Below, one piece after another: positions 30,853 through 32,502 of a stretch of 32,502 bases of DNA. Location of the stretch: NCBI GenBank assembly GCA_001464255.1, contig LNFD01000238.1:1-32502 (forward strand), in the 5' to 3' direction. A program made the translations under genes and the position numbers. The first letter of the stretch is position 1, and each line of letters begins with the position of its first letter. The stretch comes from Actinomycetales bacterium Ga0077552 (GTDB lineage Bacteria; Actinomycetota; Actinomycetes; Actinomycetales; Microbacteriaceae). Under the pieces are notes generated by a model that searched no databases, had not been told where the DNA came from, and worked only from the letters and a program-made list of their open reading frames with translations.

Positions 30853-30858
30853 CGACGC

Positions 30859-31029
30859 ATGGAGCCCGACACCGTCACCCCCGCCGATCTCGCCCGCGAA
30901 CTGGGCGTCACGTCGAAGTCTGTGCGCGACGTCCTGCGTGCGCACTACGGCACACTCACCCCGCCGGCGACCCGCTGGCGGGTCACGGACGAGCAGGCTC
31001 GGGCGGTGCGACAGCACTTCGCCCAATAG
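30859..31029 (+). CDS. small HTH-like DNA-binding protein (56 aa), absent from the ORF track
   Basis: This ORF is too short for the ORF track. The protein is MEPDTVTPADLARELGVTSK followed by SVRDVLRAHYGTLTPPATRW and RVTDEQARAVRQHFAQ. The part TPADLARELGVTSKSVRDVLR is a good helix-turn-helix pattern (ALGVS-like turn), and the Trp-Arg-Val-Thr-Asp-Glu-Gln stretch continues as a second helix. Such short domains occur in actinobacteria at the N-terminus of larger nucleases and helicases. The stop at 31029 is directly followed by the helicase remnant in a different frame. A leaderless -10 (TAGCCT) lies 6 nt before the start. It could be an autonomous regulator or a stranded N-terminal domain. Confidence 0.55.
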   Translation: MEPDTVTPADLARELGVTSKSVRDVLRAHYGTLTPPATRWRVTDEQARAVRQHFAQ

Positions 31030-31706
31030 CCGCCCTGATCGGCGACGGCCAGCAGACCATCTACCCCGGCGGCTACTCGCTCGCCGAGGCGGGCATCTCG
31101 GTCGCCGGCCGCGGAGTCGTGCTCTCGACCAACTACCGCAACACCCGCGAGATCGCCCAGTTCGCCGCCACGATCGTCGAGGGCGACGAGTTCGTCGACC
31201 TCGAGGGCGGTCCGGGGCGGGCGGATGCTGCGCTCGACGTTCCCCGCACGGGCCCGTCGCCCGAGCTCGCGTCGTTCGAGTCTGTCGCTCTTCATGACGC
31301 CGCACTCGTGTCGCACGTGCGCACGCTGGTCGCGTCGAGCGTCGACCCCGGCGACATCGGCGTGCTGACGGCGACGAATCGGGATGCTCTCGCCATGCTC
31401 GCCGCGCTGCGCGCCGCCGGGTTCGGCGTCATCGAGTTGGAGAGCTACGCGGGCTTCGCCGCTCCCCTGGTGAAGGTCGGAACGATCAAGCGAGCCAAGG
31501 GCCTCGAGTTCAAGCAGGTGCTACTGGCGCGGGTCGATGGGTCGCTACTCTCCCCCGCTGCTTCAGGGCTCGACGAAGGCGCGCTCGAACGGCGCGAGAT
31601 CGAGCGGCGGGAGTTGTACGTCGGCATGACCCGCGCCCGCGATGGGTTGTGGGTTGGGAGAGCCAGTAACGGCGGCGTCGAAGCGCAAGGCGGATCTAGA
31701 AACTAA
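31030..31706 (+). pseudogene. 5'-truncated UvrD-type helicase remnant
   Basis: The frame from 31032 reads ALIGDGQQTIYPGGYSLAEAG, then VVLSTNYRNTREIAQFAATIV. Further on come VGTIKRAKGLEFKQVLLARV and RRELYVGMTRARDGLWVG. These are the C-terminal half of UvrD/Rep-type superfamily 1 helicases: motif III (GDGQQ), motif IV region (NYRNT), motif V (KGLEF) and motif VI (YVGMTRAR). The Walker A and DExx motifs of the first half are absent, and the sequence begins abruptly right after the HTH-like ORF. The first in-frame start is GTG 31119, leaving 195 aa without an ATP-binding site. It is therefore a remnant of a deleted helicase gene rather than a working enzyme. Confidence 0.8.
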
Positions 31707-31720
31707 ACCAATGATGTATG

Positions 31721-31736
31721 TTCACGTTATCGTGAA
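31721..31736. promoter_or_regulatory. inverted repeat upstream of the AAA ATPase gene
   Basis: TTCACG-TTAT-CGTGAA is a perfect 6-bp inverted repeat. A possible -10 (TATGTT, 31717-31722) overlaps its left arm and AGGGAG follows at 31739-31744. The layout suits an operator for a repressor that controls the ATPase operon. No -35 is obvious. Confidence 0.45.
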
Positions 31737-31753
31737 GCAAGGGAGATGCGCAC

Positions 31754-32502
31754 ATGTTTCTGGAAACCCTAATCCTCGAGAACGTAAGGGGTTTTCGCAC
31801 TAGCGATGAGCCGATAAAGCTCGATTTCGCCCGGCCAGATGGGACTTACGCCGGGCTGACCGTAGTGGCCGGTCGGAACGGGAGTGGAAAATCCACGTTG
31901 TTGCGCTCCATCGCCCTCGCACTCTCTGGCCCGACTACAGCTCGGACGCTCTCGCCCGGGTTCCACGGATGGATATCCAACGGCACGCGCTCGGCCCGCG
32001 TCGAAGCCGCCTTCTCCCAAGGGCCGGCAGACGCATTCGGAACGGGAGGCGCCCCTCCGAAGACACGACCCTGGGCTGGACTGCGATGGGACCAGGAGGC
32101 CCCAACATCGTTCGTCGAGATGCAGGAGTCAATACCGAAGAGCTCTGCGAAACTGACCGCTCGACGGGGTCCCCCTTCCGGTTGGTTTCTGGCCGGCTAT
32201 GGACCCTTCCGGCGATTGAGTGGCGCGGCGGCAGAAGCACAGCGCTCGATGTTGGGCAGCAAACGCACAGCAGCGCTCGTCACGCTCTTCGATGAGTCCG
32301 CGTCACTGGCAGAGTCGACCTGGTGGCTCCAGGAGCTCTATCCGAAGAAGCTCGAGGGTGATCGGACCTCGGAAGCCATACACGAGGACATCCGTAGGAT
32401 TCTCAATGACGGATTGATGCCAGACGGCACCGAGGTCACCGATTACACATCGGAAGGGCTTCGGGTGCGTCAAGGGGGCGCGGAGCTCATCTTGGAAGAA
32501 AT
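31754..32502 (+). CDS. AAA/SMC-like ATPase (partial, runs off the right edge)
   Basis: This frame is open from ATG 31754 to the end (249 codons), so the ORF track omits it. AGGGAG lies 9 nt upstream. The N-terminus is typical of SMC/ABC-like ATPases: MFLETLILENVRGF, then VVAGRNGSGKSTLLRSIALALSG (Walker A GRNGSGKST). Later WFLAGYGPFRRLSGAA is a motif that recurs in AAA_15/21/23-type proteins, many in defence modules where a partner nuclease follows. The Walker B and signature motifs lie beyond the window. The region is visibly less GC-rich, with A/T-ending codons (CTA, GTA, AGG, ATA), consistent with horizontal acquisition. Function and partner cannot be stated. Confidence 0.85.
   Translation, partial: MFLETLILENVRGFRTSDEPIKLDFARPDGTYAGLTVVAGRNGSGKSTLLRSIALALSGPTTARTLSPGFHGWISNGTRSARVEAAFSQGPADAFGTGGAPPKTRPWAGLRWDQEAPTSFVEMQESIPKSSAKLTARRGPPSGWFLAGYGPFRRLSGAAAEAQRSMLGSKRTAALVTLFDESASLAESTWWLQELYPKKLEGDRTSEAIHEDIRRILNDGLMPDGTEVTDYTSEGLRVRQGGAELILEE

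Noticed and set aside
1-32502. CRISPR arrays, tRNA or rRNA genes, IS elements
   Set aside because: No regularly spaced repeats, no tRNA-like cloverleaf or rRNA segments, and no transposase motifs were seen in either strand; a tRNAscan or IS search was not possible here.

Overview
The window comes from a high-GC actinobacterium. Codon third positions are strongly G/C, GTG starts are common, and several genes appear to be leaderless (a TANNNT -10 box 5-8 nt before the start codon). The gene set (DUF3097 protein, FBP-type zinc-finger protein, YtrA-type GntR/ABC cassette, fused ferritin-like/VIT protein, DUF7059-type methyltransferase) best fits a Microbacteriaceae-like member of the Actinomycetota. 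This placement is inference from gene content and was not tested against a database.

Layout. At 1-433 a TVP38/TMEM64 membrane protein runs off the left edge on the minus strand. At 513-4627 a four-gene importer operon resembles YnjBCD: lipoprotein, two permeases, ATPase with TOBE-like tail. It converges on a minus-strand radical SAM enzyme (4667-6130), an M23 peptidase and a ferritin-VIT1 fusion. A DUF427 protein and an Asp/Gly-rich hypothetical protein follow, then a cold-shock gene on the plus strand. From 9997 to 11874 lie a frameshifted DUF3097 gene and an aldo/keto reductase. A membrane protein of unknown function follows. The GntR/YtrA regulator, ABC ATPase and permease (12940-14947) form a tightly overlapping operon with a visible operator. 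This converges on a methyltransferase, sharing a CTAG that holds both stop codons. YceI and fasciclin-domain genes converge on a strong hairpin. After these come an MFS exporter, an FBP protein, a 58-aa membrane protein, an alpha/beta hydrolase, a four-TM protein, an epimerase-like reductase, a K+ channel, an SDR, a broken MFS gene, and a NYN/LOTUS-like protein. At 26744-28184 an ECF-type sigma factor is followed, 1 nt later, by an acidic membrane protein that is probably its regulator. Then come a homocysteine S-methyltransferase and a minus-strand cluster (unknown protein with similarity to DUF7002, DUF1905, DUF1697).

The right end, from about 30.8 kb, looks different. It holds a 56-aa HTH-like ORF missed by the ORF track, a 5'-truncated UvrD-type helicase remnant, and the start of an SMC/ABC-like AAA ATPase with clearly lower GC and relaxed codon use. 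This looks like the edge of an accessory island, possibly a defence locus, whose remainder lies outside the window. It is the best candidate for an undescribed system, but the effector is not visible.

No rRNA, tRNA, CRISPR array, insertion sequence or complete mobile element was seen. No gene-free stretch exceeds about 300 bases. The largest gaps are 9446-9702 (divergent promoter region of cspA), 7041-7229 (M23 leader) and 17704-17883 (structured leader of the fasciclin gene). Three genes are broken: DUF3097, one MFS transporter and the helicase.
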